Part shown: in pieces, positions 56,211 to 64,000 of the stretch
Layout of the letters: each line of letters begins with the position of its first letter
Numbering within the stretch: position 1 is the stretch's first letter
Assembly (NCBI RefSeq): GCF_021245725.1
Contig: NZ_JAJGSX010000002.1
Location: 1-64,000, forward strand
Reading direction: 5' to 3'
Length of the DNA: 64,000 nt
From: Pseudonocardia sp. TRM90224
Lineage (GTDB): Bacteria > Actinomycetota > Actinomycetes > Mycobacteriales > Pseudonocardiaceae
The notes under the pieces: generated by a model
Seen by the model: the letters and a program-made list of their open reading frames with translations, nothing else
Database searches by the model: none
Told to the model about the DNA's origin: nothing
Made by a program: the position numbers and the translations under genes

Positions 56211-57620
56211 GTGGTCGACACGGTTGTGGTGGGCGCGGGCTCGGCGGGCTGCGCGTTCGCCGCACGCGTGGGCGGGGACGTCCTACTGCTGGAAGCGGGG
56301 CCCGCGGACTGGGCGCCCGAGCTGCGGCGCGCGTCGTCGCTCGCGGCGAGCCGGCCGAGCCATCCGCAGAACTGGGCGTTTGCGGCCGAGCTGCGCGCCG
56401 GCAGCCCGGCCGTCGTGCCGAGAGGGCGTGGGCTCGGCGGGTCGAGCGCGGTCAACGGCGCCAACTGGATGCGCCCGACCCCCGCCGACGGTTGGGCGTG
56501 GGACGAGCTGCTGCCGCACTTCGTCGGCTCGGAGACGGATCTCGACATGTCCGGCCCACTGCACGGGGCGCATGGCCCGATCCCGGTCGGGCGCCCGTCC
56601 GGCGCGTTGCTGCATCCCGCTGCCGAGCGGTTCGCCGAGGCCGCGCGCCGGCTCGGCTACGCCGAGGAGCCCGATAAGAACGCCGGAGCACCGCCGGGGT
56701 ACGGGCTGGTGCCCGGCAACGTCGTCGACGGCATCCGGGTCGACGCCGCCACCGCCTACCTGAGGGACGTGCCCGGGTTGCAGATCCGCACGGGAGCCAC
56801 CGCCGCGCGGATCGTGCTCGACGGCACGCGTGCCGTCGGCGTCGAGCTCGTCGGCGGGGGCCTGGTCGAGGCGGGCGAGGTGGTGCTGGCCGCCGGCGCC
56901 ATCGGCACGGCGCACCTGCTGCTGCGTTCCGGCATCGGGCCGGCCGACGACCTGCGGGCCTGCGGGATCGAGGTCCGGCACGACCTGCCGGGCGTCGGGA
57001 CGGGCTGGTCCGACCACCCCGCCGTCTTCCTGCCCTTCGCCGACACCGATCCGCCGGCGCATCCGGACGCGACGAACAGCCAGGTCGTGCTGCACCTCGA
57101 CACCGGCGCCGACCCGGCCGGCGACGTCGAGGTGCTGCTGTTCGTCCGCCCGTTCGTGCCGGGCGGCGAGCTGCACCTGATGTGCGCCCTGCAGCAGCCG
57201 GAGAGCCGGGGCACGATCTCGCTCTCCCCCACCGGCCTGCCCGTGATCGGCTACCACTACCTGCGCACCGAGTCCGACCGGCGCCGGCTGCGCCACGCCA
57301 TCCGGACCGCGGCCGAGCTGCTGCGCGCCGGGCTCGGGCGCCGCACCTCACCGGACGGCGCGGTGCTGGGGAACGACCGCACGCTCGACGGCTGGGTCGC
57401 CGCACACCTCACGACGTCGATGCACATGTGCGGCAGCGCGGCGCTCGGCAGGGTCGTGGATCCGCAGCTCCGCGTGCTGGGGCTGGCCGGACTGCGGATC
57501 GTCGACACGTCCGTCCTGCCGCAGGCGCCGCGCCGCGGGACGGCTGCCGCGGCCGTCGCTCTCGGTGAGAAGGCGGCCACGCTCGTCGATCCAGCGCCCG
57601 CTAGACGGCAGGATGGGTAG
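56211..57620 (+). CDS. GMC-family oxidoreductase (MftG-like)
   Basis: This 469-residue FAD enzyme has the N-terminal DTVVVGAGSAGCAFAARVGG, GRGLGGSSAVNGANWMRPTP and EVVLAAGAIGTAHLLLRSGI (GMC signatures), and the C-terminal HMCGSAALGRVVDPQLRVLG. The size and sequence recall MftG, the oxidoreductase of the mycofactocin system, but no mft genes are present in the window. The GTG start at 56211 lies 20 bp from the divergent M18 start with no ribosome binding site, so it may be leaderless. Followed without gap by the acyl-CoA synthetase. Confidence 0.85.
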   Translation: MVDTVVVGAGSAGCAFAARVGGDVLLLEAGPADWAPELRRASSLAASRPSHPQNWAFAAELRAGSPAVVPRGRGLGGSSAVNGANWMRPTPADGWAWDELLPHFVGSETDLDMSGPLHGAHGPIPVGRPSGALLHPAAERFAEAARRLGYAEEPDKNAGAPPGYGLVPGNVVDGIRVDAATAYLRDVPGLQIRTGATAARIVLDGTRAVGVELVGGGLVEAGEVVLAAGAIGTAHLLLRSGIGPADDLRACGIEVRHDLPGVGTGWSDHPAVFLPFADTDPPAHPDATNSQVVLHLDTGADPAGDVEVLLFVRPFVPGGELHLMCALQQPESRGTISLSPTGLPVIGYHYLRTESDRRRLRHAIRTAAELLRAGLGRRTSPDGAVLGNDRTLDGWVAAHLTTSMHMCGSAALGRVVDPQLRVLGLAGLRIVDTSVLPQAPRRGTAAAAVALGEKAATLVDPAPARRQDG

Positions 57621-59216
57621 GTGATCGATGCCCTGATCGCCCGGTTCGCCGCCCCCGACGCCTGCGCCGCCGAGCTGCTCTGCGACACGCACCCCGAGGA
57701 GACGGTGGCGTTCACCGTCGTCGAGCGCGACCTCTCCACCCGCAATGTGACGTTCGGCGAGCTGCGCAGGGAGAGTGCCCGGTTCGCCTCGGCGCTCACC
57801 GACCTCGGGATCGACCAGGGCGACGCGGTCGGCGTGCTGATGGGCAAGTCGGTCGAGCTCGTGGTGGCACTGCTCGGGATCTGGCGGCGCGGCGCCGTGC
57901 ACGTGCCGCTGTTCACCGCGTTCGCCCGGCCGGCGATCTCGCTGCGGCTGCTCGCCGCCGAGGCGAAGCTCGTCGTCGTCGACGCCGACCAGCGCGGCAA
58001 GCTGGCGGCAGGCGAAGGCATCCCGGCCGCGCCGTCGTGGCAGCTCGTCGTCGTCGGCGGTGAGCCGGGGCGCGGCGAGCACTCGTTCGACGCGCTGATG
58101 GCGGTCGCGGACGAGGACACGCAGGTCGCGACCGTCGGCGGCGACGGGCCGCTCGTGCTGCTCTTCACGTCGGGGACGACCGGCGACCCCAAGGGCGTCG
58201 CGGTGCCGCTGCGGGCAGTCGCGTCGTTCGTCGCCTACCTGGAGCTCGGGCTCGACGTGCGCACCGACGACGTCTACTGGAACGCGGCCGACCCGGGGTG
58301 GGCGTACGGGCTGTACTACGCGATCATCGCGCCGCTCGCGGCCGGGCGGCGCAGCGTCCTGCTGCGTGCCGGGTTCTCCGCGCCGCTGACCTGGCAGGTA
58401 CTGGAGCGGTTGCGCGTGACCAACCTCGCCGCCGCGCCCACCGTCTACCGGGCCCTCGCGGCGGACGCCGACGGGCCGCCGGCCGGGCTCGCGCTCCGCC
58501 GGGCGTCGAGTGCGGGCGAGCCGCTGACCCCCGACGTCGTGGAGTGGTCGGCGGGCGCGCTGGGCGTCGAGGTCCGCGACCACTACGGACAGACCGAGCA
58601 CGGCATGGTGATCGCCAACGGCTGGGCCGACGAGGTGCGGGCCGACGTGCTGCCCGGCTCGATGGGCAGGACGCTGCCGGGATGGAGCACGGCCGTGCTC
58701 GCCGACGACTCCGACCAGCCTGCGCCGCCGGGCGTGCAGGGCCGGGTCGCGATCGACGTGCCGGGCAGCCCGCTGCTGTGGTTCGGCGGCTACGCGGGCG
58801 ACCCGGAACGCACCGCCGCCAGATACACGGCGGACGGGCGCTGGTACCTGACCGGCGACGCCGGCAGCGTCGACGAGAACGGCTACTACTTCTTCTCGTC
58901 GCGCGACGACGACGTGATCATCATGGCCGGCTACCGGATCGGCCCGTTCGAGGTCGAGAGCGTGCTCGTGCAGCACGAGGCGGTCGCCGAGGCCGCCGTC
59001 GTCGGGATGCCGGACCCGTTGCGCGGTGAGGTGCTGGAGGCGTTCGTCGTCCTCAAGCCCGGCACGGACCCCGGCCCCGGCTTCGGCGAGGAGCTGCGTC
59101 AGCTCGTCAAGACCCGGTTCGCCGCGCACGCCTACCCGCGCACCGTGCACATCGTCGACAGCCTGCCGAAGACGCCGAGCGGCAAGGTCCAGCGCTACGT
59201 CCTGCGCGGCCGCTGA
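57621..59216 (+). CDS. AMP-dependent acyl-CoA synthetase/ligase
   Basis: This 531-residue adenylate-forming enzyme has LLFTSGTTGDPKGVAVPLRA (A3), DHYGQTEHGM (A5), YLTGDAGSVDENGYYFFSSR (A7-A8) and PKTPSGKVQRYVL with the catalytic Lys (A10). The pattern suits acetyl/propionyl- or medium-chain acyl-CoA synthetases. GTG 57621 follows the GMC stop directly, so both form one transcription unit, perhaps for oxidation of an alcohol followed by activation of the acid. Its stop overlaps repeat B4. Confidence 0.92.
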   Translation: MIDALIARFAAPDACAAELLCDTHPEETVAFTVVERDLSTRNVTFGELRRESARFASALTDLGIDQGDAVGVLMGKSVELVVALLGIWRRGAVHVPLFTAFARPAISLRLLAAEAKLVVVDADQRGKLAAGEGIPAAPSWQLVVVGGEPGRGEHSFDALMAVADEDTQVATVGGDGPLVLLFTSGTTGDPKGVAVPLRAVASFVAYLELGLDVRTDDVYWNAADPGWAYGLYYAIIAPLAAGRRSVLLRAGFSAPLTWQVLERLRVTNLAAAPTVYRALAADADGPPAGLALRRASSAGEPLTPDVVEWSAGALGVEVRDHYGQTEHGMVIANGWADEVRADVLPGSMGRTLPGWSTAVLADDSDQPAPPGVQGRVAIDVPGSPLLWFGGYAGDPERTAARYTADGRWYLTGDAGSVDENGYYFFSSRDDDVIIMAGYRIGPFEVESVLVQHEAVAEAAVVGMPDPLRGEVLEAFVVLKPGTDPGPGFGEELRQLVKTRFAAHAYPRTVHIVDSLPKTPSGKVQRYVLRGR

Positions 59217-59285
59217 ACTTCCCCACCGTTTTGCCAACTTGCAGGCCCTCCAGGGTGTGCAGGTTGGCAAAACGGTGGGCAACTT
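59216..59285. repeat. Palindromic repeat family B, copy B4
   Basis: AACTTCCCCACCGTTTTGCC ... GGCAAAACGGTGGGCAACTT, an inverted repeat with a single G-to-C change in the right arm and an inner TTGCAGG / TGCAGGTTGGC. Its first base is the last base of the acyl-CoA synthetase stop codon. It lies between convergent genes. Confidence 0.88.
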
Positions 59286-59318
59286 GCGGGGGCGGCCGCC
59301 GAACTCCCCGATCGGGGG

Positions 59319-60083
59319 CTACGCCGGGCGGACGGGGGTGTACACGACCCACTGCGACTTCAACGTGATGCCGAAGCGGTCTTTGAGCAGCGCGTACTCC
59401 TCGTCCGTGCCGACCACCCGGTCCGGCCGGCCGGTCTCGCTGAACACACCGTCGCGCAGCCCGATCCGCCCGCCGTCGACGGCGATCACGGCGCGGCGGG
59501 TGCGGGAGAAGTGCGACCCGGGGTCGGTCTCCTGGAACCGGCAGCGCTCGGTGAACTCGGCCAGCTCCCGCGGCTGCGCCGTCCACGACCACTCGCGTTC
59601 CCACTGCCCGTCCTTGCCGCGTGTGGCGGTCCACCACACCTCGCCGTCGTGCTCGACGCGGAAGTGCCCGTGCTCGCCCACCCGCAGCGGCACCGGCCGG
59701 TCCCACCGCGCCCCGTTCCCGATGTCGACGATCATCGGGCCGGCCTCGGTGCCGACGACCAGGCGCAAGTGCTCGAAGTCGGGCCCACGCCTGCCGTCGG
59801 CGTCGACGTCGAACGCCGAGACCAGCGTGACCTCGTAGTCCAGCTCGCGCAGCAGCTCCGCGAAGAGACCGTTGAGCTCGTAGCAGAACCCGCCGCGACC
59901 GCGCCGCACGACCTTGTCGAAGAGGTCGTCGACCGCCAACGACAGGGGCACCTTGAACACGATGTCGTAGTTCTCGAACGGGACGTTGCGGATGTGGGCG
60001 CGCATCAGCTCGGTGAGCGCGTCCACGGTCGGCGCGGCCGGTCGGGCGGCGTTGATCCGGGCGAGGTAGGCGTCGACGTCCAT
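59319..60083 (-). CDS. nat: Arylamine N-acetyltransferase
   Basis: This 254-residue protein has the NAT Cys-His-Asp triad: RRGRGGFCYELNGLFAELLR (Cys), FEHLRLVV (His) and MIVDIGNGARWDRPV (Asp). The N-terminal RNVPFENYD is also diagnostic. NATs transfer acetyl from CoA to arylamines; in actinobacteria they can act on hydrazines such as isoniazid or serve cell-wall or cholesterol metabolism. It lies directly upstream of a Nudix gene on the opposite reading order: the Nudix gene ends 3 bp before the NAT start. Confidence 0.93.
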   Translation of the reverse strand: MDVDAYLARINAARPAAPTVDALTELMRAHIRNVPFENYDIVFKVPLSLAVDDLFDKVVRRGRGGFCYELNGLFAELLRELDYEVTLVSAFDVDADGRRGPDFEHLRLVVGTEAGPMIVDIGNGARWDRPVPLRVGEHGHFRVEHDGEVWWTATRGKDGQWEREWSWTAQPRELAEFTERCRFQETDPGSHFSRTRRAVIAVDGGRIGLRDGVFSETGRPDRVVGTDEEYALLKDRFGITLKSQWVVYTPVRPA

Positions 60084-60086
60084 GCG

Positions 60087-60506
60087 TCACATCGTTGTTG
60101 TTGACCTCGGGTTCAGGTCAAGGAACCGGTGCAGCGGGGCGAACAGCTCGTCGTGCCGGGCGCGCAGCTCGTCCGGGGTCAGCCAGGCCAGATCCGTCGC
60201 CTTCTCCGGCTCCATTACCTGCGCCTCCCCCGTCAGCCGCTCGCAGCCGATGAAGAGCGTGACGTAGTGCCGCCCGATCTCGGGCATGGGATCGTCGGTG
60301 AAGCCGAGTCGCGACCGCGCGGCGACGATCAGCCCGGTCTCCTCGGCGACCTCGCGCACCGCCGTCTCCTCGGGCGACTCGCCGAACTCCTGGTGCCCGC
60401 CCGGCAGCCCCCACGTGCCGGCGCCGTGCGCGCCTGCTCTGCGGAGCACGAGGATCCGCTCGCCTTCGCGGACGACGGCCCCGACTCCGACCCGGACGTG
60501 TGCCAT
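60087..60506 (-). CDS. Nudix hydrolase (NUDT1/MutT-like)
   Basis: This 139-residue protein opens VRVGVGAVVREGERILVLRR and has the full Nudix box GGHQEFGESPEETAVREVAE followed by ETGL. Thereafter comes a typical EPEKATDLAWLTPDELRARH. It probably hydrolyses a nucleotide substrate such as 8-oxo-dGTP or a nucleotide sugar. It forms a two-gene unit with nat (3 bp apart). It is divergent from the M3 peptidase, with 19 bp between starts. Confidence 0.9.
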   Translation of the reverse strand: MAHVRVGVGAVVREGERILVLRRAGAHGAGTWGLPGGHQEFGESPEETAVREVAEETGLIVAARSRLGFTDDPMPEIGRHYVTLFIGCERLTGEAQVMEPEKATDLAWLTPDELRARHDELFAPLHRFLDLNPRSTTTM

Positions 60507-60525
60507 GGGCCATATGCTCGCGCGG

Positions 60526-62547
60526 GTGACTGCCGACCCGTTCATGGCCCCGAGCGCGCTGCCGTTCGCATTCCCCGACTTCGACGCCATCCGGGAGGAG
60601 CACTTCGCTCCCGCGTTCACCGCGGGCATGGCGGAGCAGCGCGCCGAGGTCGATGCGATCACGTCCCGGCGCGAGGCACCGACGTTCGAGAACACGATCG
60701 TCGCGCTGGAACGCTCCGGGCGGCGGCTGTCCAGGGTGTCGAGCGTGTTCTTCACGCTCGTCGGCTCGTGCAGCACACCCGGGATCCGGGCCGTCGAGGC
60801 CGAGGTTGCGCCGCAGCTCGCCGCGCATTCCGACGCGATCATGCTCGACCCCGCGCTGTTCGCCAGGATCGACGAGCTGCACGAGAAGCGCGCCGACCTC
60901 GACCTCGACCCGGAGTCGTTGCGGCTGCTGGAGCGACGCCACCGCGACGCCGTCCGCGCCGGCGCGCTGCTCGGGCCCGCCGACCAGGAGCGGCTGCGGG
61001 AGCTGAACGCCGAGCTCTCCGCGCTCTCCACGGCCTTCGGCGCGAAGCTGCAGGCGGAGGCGAACGACGCCGCCGTGCACGTCGAGAACACCGCGCTGCT
61101 CGACGGGCTGGCCCCGGACGCCGTCTCGGCCGCCGCCCAGGCCGCGCAGGCAAGAGGGCTGCCCGGGCACCTGATCACGCTCGTGCTCCCGACGGCCCAG
61201 CCGGCGCTCGCCGCGCTGACCAACCGGGAGCTGCGGGAGCGGCTGCACACGGCGTCGGTCACCCGGGGTGCGCGCGGCAACGAGCACGACACGCGCGAGA
61301 CCGTCCTGCGGATGGTGGCGCTGCGCGCGGAACGGGCCCGGCTGCTCGGGCACCCGCACCATGCGTCGTGGGTCGTCGAGATCGGCACGGCCGGGACCGT
61401 CGACGCCGTCGACGCGATGCTCGGCAAGCTCGCCCCGGTTGCGGCCGCCAACGCCCGCGCGGAGGCCGACGAGCTGGCCGAGGCGGCGGGACACCCGATC
61501 GAGCCGTGGGACCGCGCGCTCCACGCCGAACGGCTGCGTCGCGAGCGGTTCACCCTCGACGCCGACATGCTGCGGCCGTACCTCGAGCTCGAACGCGTCC
61601 TGCACGACGGGGTCTTCTTCGCCGCCGAGCGGCTCTACGGGCTGTACTTCAACGAGCGCGACGACCTGACCTGCTACCACCCCGACGCGCGTGTCTTCGA
61701 CGTGTTCCGTGAGGACGAGCACATCGGCCTGTTCGTCGCCGACTTCTACGCCCGCGACTCCAAGCGCGGCGGGGCGTGGATGAACTCGTTCGTCACGCAG
61801 TCGCACCTGCTCGGCACCCGGCCCGTCGTGCTGAACACGCTCAACATCCCGCGCCCCGCCGACGGCGAGCCGACCCTGCTCTCGATCGACTCCGTGCGGA
61901 CGATCTTCCACGAGTTCGGCCACGCCCTGCACGGGCTGCTCTCCGAAGTCCGGTACCCCACGTTCGCCGGAACGGGTGTGCCGCGCGACTTCGTCGAGTT
62001 CCCGTCGCAGGTCAACGAGATGTGGCTGGAGCACCCGGAGGTGCTCAAGAACTACGCGCGCCACCACGTCACGGGGCAGCACCTGCCGGCGGAGCTGGTC
62101 GAGCGGCTCGCGGCGTCGCGGCGGTTCGGCGAGGGCTTCGCGACCACCGAGTACCTCGCCGCGTCCCTGCTCGACCAGGCGTGGCACCGCATCACGACGG
62201 ACGACACCGTCACCGACGTGGAGCAGTTCGAGGCCGACGCGATCGCGACGGCCGGCGTCGCGGTGCCGACGGCGCCGCCGCGATACCGGACGACGTACTT
62301 CAACCACGCCTTCGCCAGCAACTACTCGGCGAACTACTACTCCTACATCTGGAGCGAGGTGCTCGACGCCGACACCGTCGAGTGGTTCACCAAGAACGGC
62401 GGCCTGACCAGGGCGAACGGGGAGACGTTCCGGCGTGAGCTGCTCTCCCGCGGTGGTTCGGTGGACCCGATGGAGGCCTACCGCGCGTTCCGCGGGCGCG
62501 ACCCCGAGATCGGCCCGCTGCTGACCCGGCGCGGCCTCACCGGCTGA
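60526..62547 (+). CDS. M3-family metallopeptidase (peptidyl-dipeptidase/oligopeptidase type)
   Basis: This protein of about 673 residues has a long helical N-terminal region (PDFDAIREEHFAPAFTAGMA, FENTIVALERSGRRLSRVSS) and the M3 zinc motif TIFHEFGHALHGLLSEVRYP with the third ligand Glu downstream in FVEFPSQVNEMWLEHPEVLK. The C-terminal FNHAFASNYSANYYSYIWSE, Tyr-rich, forms the active-site lid. It is probably a cytoplasmic Dcp-like enzyme. GTG 60526 was chosen; ATG 60514 or 60505 are possible. Confidence 0.93.
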   Translation: MTADPFMAPSALPFAFPDFDAIREEHFAPAFTAGMAEQRAEVDAITSRREAPTFENTIVALERSGRRLSRVSSVFFTLVGSCSTPGIRAVEAEVAPQLAAHSDAIMLDPALFARIDELHEKRADLDLDPESLRLLERRHRDAVRAGALLGPADQERLRELNAELSALSTAFGAKLQAEANDAAVHVENTALLDGLAPDAVSAAAQAAQARGLPGHLITLVLPTAQPALAALTNRELRERLHTASVTRGARGNEHDTRETVLRMVALRAERARLLGHPHHASWVVEIGTAGTVDAVDAMLGKLAPVAAANARAEADELAEAAGHPIEPWDRALHAERLRRERFTLDADMLRPYLELERVLHDGVFFAAERLYGLYFNERDDLTCYHPDARVFDVFREDEHIGLFVADFYARDSKRGGAWMNSFVTQSHLLGTRPVVLNTLNIPRPADGEPTLLSIDSVRTIFHEFGHALHGLLSEVRYPTFAGTGVPRDFVEFPSQVNEMWLEHPEVLKNYARHHVTGQHLPAELVERLAASRRFGEGFATTEYLAASLLDQAWHRITTDDTVTDVEQFEADAIATAGVAVPTAPPRYRTTYFNHAFASNYSANYYSYIWSEVLDADTVEWFTKNGGLTRANGETFRRELLSRGGSVDPMEAYRAFRGRDPEIGPLLTRRGLTG

Positions 62548-62656
62548 CGCGGAGGCAATCCCGCGGTCTTCGACGACCCGGCCCGATATCCTCGGCCGGT
62601 GATCCTCTGAGCCCGCTTCCGCCGCACCCTTTCACCCACACCTCTCGGAGGTCCCC

Positions 62657-62911
62657 ATGTCATCGTCGAAGCGCCCCGAAACACCCGCCGACGCCCCCGC
62701 GAACGCCACCGCCGACACCACCGCGGAGTCCACTTCCGCCGAGGGCACCGGCGTCGAGGAGACGGCCGCCGAGCCCGAGGAGCCGTTGAACCGCGCCGCG
62801 CGCCGGGCGAAGGCGAAGAAGGCCGCGCCGTCGCACGTCGGGCCACAGGCCGGCTTCCAGGGCCAGCAGGGCCGCGGGCCGCGCAGCCACACGAAGCGCC
62901 GAATCGGCTGA
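62657..62911 (+). CDS. Conserved disordered small actinobacterial protein
   Basis: This 84-residue protein starts with an acidic, Thr/Ala-rich disordered half (DAPANATADTTAESTSAEGT) and ends with a basic half, LNRAARRAKAKKAAPSHVGP and GRGPRSHTKRRIG. The C-terminal motif is shared by unnamed actinobacterial proteins; its role is unknown, and nucleic-acid or ribosome association is only suggested by charge. ATG has CGGAGG upstream. It is 4 bp before the luciferase-like gene. Confidence 0.75.
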   Translation: MSSSKRPETPADAPANATADTTAESTSAEGTGVEETAAEPEEPLNRAARRAKAKKAAPSHVGPQAGFQGQQGRGPRSHTKRRIG

Positions 62912-62915
62912 CGGA

Positions 62916-63920
62916 ATGCCGGCCCGGGGCGGCACGTTCCCCGGGTTGATGTTCCCTTCGGTTCGCCTCTCGCTGCTCGACCGCTCACGCACGCGCGTCG
63001 GCGAACCCGACGCGGTCGCGTTGCGGCACACCGTCGATCGCGCCGTCTTTGCCGAGGAGCTCGGCTACCACCGGTTCTGGGTGGCCGAGCACCACGCCGT
63101 GCCGGGTATCGCCAGCGGGAGCCCGCCGGTGCTGGTCGCGGCGGTCGCGGGACGCACGGAACGGATCAGGGTCGGTTCCGGCGGCGTGATGCTGCCCAAC
63201 CACCAGCCGCTCGTCGTCGCGGAGCAGTTCGCGATGCTCGACGCGCTGTACCCGGGGCGGATCGACCTCGGCGTCGGCAGGTCGCTCGGCTTCACCCCTC
63301 CCGTGCGCGACGCGCTGCGGCGGGCGGCCGACCCCGACACGTTCGTCGACGACCTCGAAGAGCTGCGCGCCTACCTGAACGGCACCGCCGCCGTGACCGC
63401 CCGCCCGAAGCTCGACCGCCCCGTCCCGGTGTTCGTGCTGGCCACCGGCCGCGGGCTGGCGGTTGCGGGCGATGCCGGGCTGCCGGTCGTCGTCGGCGGG
63501 CCGGTGCTCGACGGCCCCGAGATCGGCGACGCGCTCGCCGACTACCGCGCCCGGGCGACCGCGGCCGGCAGCACGCCGTACGTGGTGGTCTCGCGCGACG
63601 TGCTCATCGCCGAGTCCGTCGCCGCTGCCCGCGAGCTGGCGCTGCCGGAGGCCTGGGCGCTCGCCGCCGCGCGCACGACGGGGCAGTTCCCCGCGCTGGA
63701 GCCGGTCGACGTCGACCGGCCGCTCTCACCGCGGCAACGCACGGTCGTCGAGGACGCCGTCGGCCGCACCGTCCACGGCGACCCTTCGACGGTCGCGGAC
63801 GAGCTGCACGACCTCTTCGCCCGGACGGGAGCAGACGAGCTGCTCGCCTCCACCTCGACGTTCGACATGGCCGCGCTCCGCGCCTCCGACACCCACCTCG
63901 CGACCCTCTTCCGGTCCTGA
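62916..63920 (+). CDS. LLM-class flavin-dependent oxidoreductase (MsnO8-type)
   Basis: This luciferase-like protein of up to 334 residues has VRLSLLDRSRTRVGE, FAEELGYHRFWVAEHHAVPG (characteristic of the MsnO8/YvbT group), IRVGSGGVMLPNHQPLVVAE and a TIM-barrel. It likely uses FMNH2 for monooxygenation of an unknown substrate. ATG 62916 or the internal ATG 62949 is the start. The TGA stop (63918-63920) overlaps the first two bases of repeat B5. Confidence 0.9.
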   Translation: MPARGGTFPGLMFPSVRLSLLDRSRTRVGEPDAVALRHTVDRAVFAEELGYHRFWVAEHHAVPGIASGSPPVLVAAVAGRTERIRVGSGGVMLPNHQPLVVAEQFAMLDALYPGRIDLGVGRSLGFTPPVRDALRRAADPDTFVDDLEELRAYLNGTAAVTARPKLDRPVPVFVLATGRGLAVAGDAGLPVVVGGPVLDGPEIGDALADYRARATAAGSTPYVVVSRDVLIAESVAAARELALPEAWALAAARTTGQFPALEPVDVDRPLSPRQRTVVEDAVGRTVHGDPSTVADELHDLFARTGADELLASTSTFDMAALRASDTHLATLFRS

Positions 63921-63987
63921 CTTCCCCACCGTTTTGGGTGGATGCGCGCTGAATCGGCGCGCAAGTGCCCAAAACGGTGGGGAACTC
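63919..63987. repeat. Palindromic repeat family B, copy B5
   Basis: GACTTCCCCACCGTTTTGGG ... CCCAAAACGGTGGGGAACTC, with an inner GATGCGCGC / GGCGCGCAAGTG. It is nearly the reverse complement of B1. Its first two bases overlap the stop codon of the luciferase-like gene. The 13 bp beyond it to the window end carry no visible feature. Confidence 0.88.
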
Positions 63988-64000
63988 CTCGCCTACGGTT

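Noticed and set aside
1..64000. CRISPR array or transposon
   Set aside because: No regularly spaced direct repeats with unique spacers, no cas genes and no transposase or integrase motifs. The dispersed repeats are isolated palindromes.

Overview
The window is high-GC, gene-dense actinobacterial chromosome. The best guess is a Pseudonocardia-like member of the Pseudonocardiales. The grounds are very high GC with strong third-position bias, many GTG starts, short GTGA/ATGA overlaps, a mycothiol-dependent maleylpyruvate isomerase-type protein, F420/flavin luciferase-like oxidoreductases, a BTAD/SARP-type regulator, Ku-based end joining, and the actinobacterial pair tadA plus its 'deaminase-associated' partner. 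No phage, integrase, transposase, plasmid or CRISPR features were seen; this looks like ordinary chromosome.

Layout. 1-6.7 kb: SRP RNA and tRNA-Ser(GGA), an Asp/Glu racemase-like protein, a SnoaL-like protein, a SugE/Gdx exporter, a GlsB-type membrane protein, then a run with a threonine-dehydratase-like enzyme, a CPBP protease, a PrnB-like protein and a frameshifted metallo-beta-lactamase-fold gene, ending at tRNA-Ser(CGA). 6.8-12.2 kb: a polar amino acid ABC transporter, then an HTH/NB-ARC/TPR regulator translationally coupled to a 58-residue exported peptide. 12.4-17.5 kb: Nudix, tadA and partner, M20 amidohydrolase, amidase, tyrA. 17.5-21.8 kb: glycolipid-binding protein, orphan antitoxin-like protein, ATP-dependent DNA ligase, ku, LCP protein. 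21.8-31.6 kb: small-molecule enzymes, a diaminopropionate ammonia-lyase-like gene, a DHA2 exporter, an ECF sigma factor and an alpha-glucosidase. 31.6-44.1 kb: regulator/target pairs (TetR, HxlR, ECF42/YciI and TetR with a drug-type ABC exporter), most with visible palindromic operators. 44.2-50.0 kb: sugar-phosphate transferase, class V aminotransferase, small kinase, MarR and membrane proteins, F420-type oxidoreductase. 50.1-64 kb: BTAD/NB-ARC regulator, second DHA2 exporter, M18 aminopeptidase, GMC oxidoreductase with acyl-CoA synthetase, arylamine N-acetyltransferase, Nudix, M3 peptidase, a conserved disordered small protein and a luciferase-like monooxygenase.

The most unusual structure is a set of dispersed palindromic elements of 50-75 bp in at least three unrelated sequence families (A: 3 copies; B: 5 copies; C: 3 copies). 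Most lie between convergent genes, often touching or overlapping stop codons, and in two cases they supply the last codons and stop of a gene. They behave like reusable bidirectional 3'-end modules, or like small mobile palindromes that settle there. The second point of interest is the receptor-like regulator with its coupled exported peptide at 9.3-12.2 kb, which has the architecture of a peptide-signalling pair.

Start codons were chosen from ribosome binding sites, overlaps and domain boundaries. All functional calls rest on motif and family recognition by eye, without database searches.
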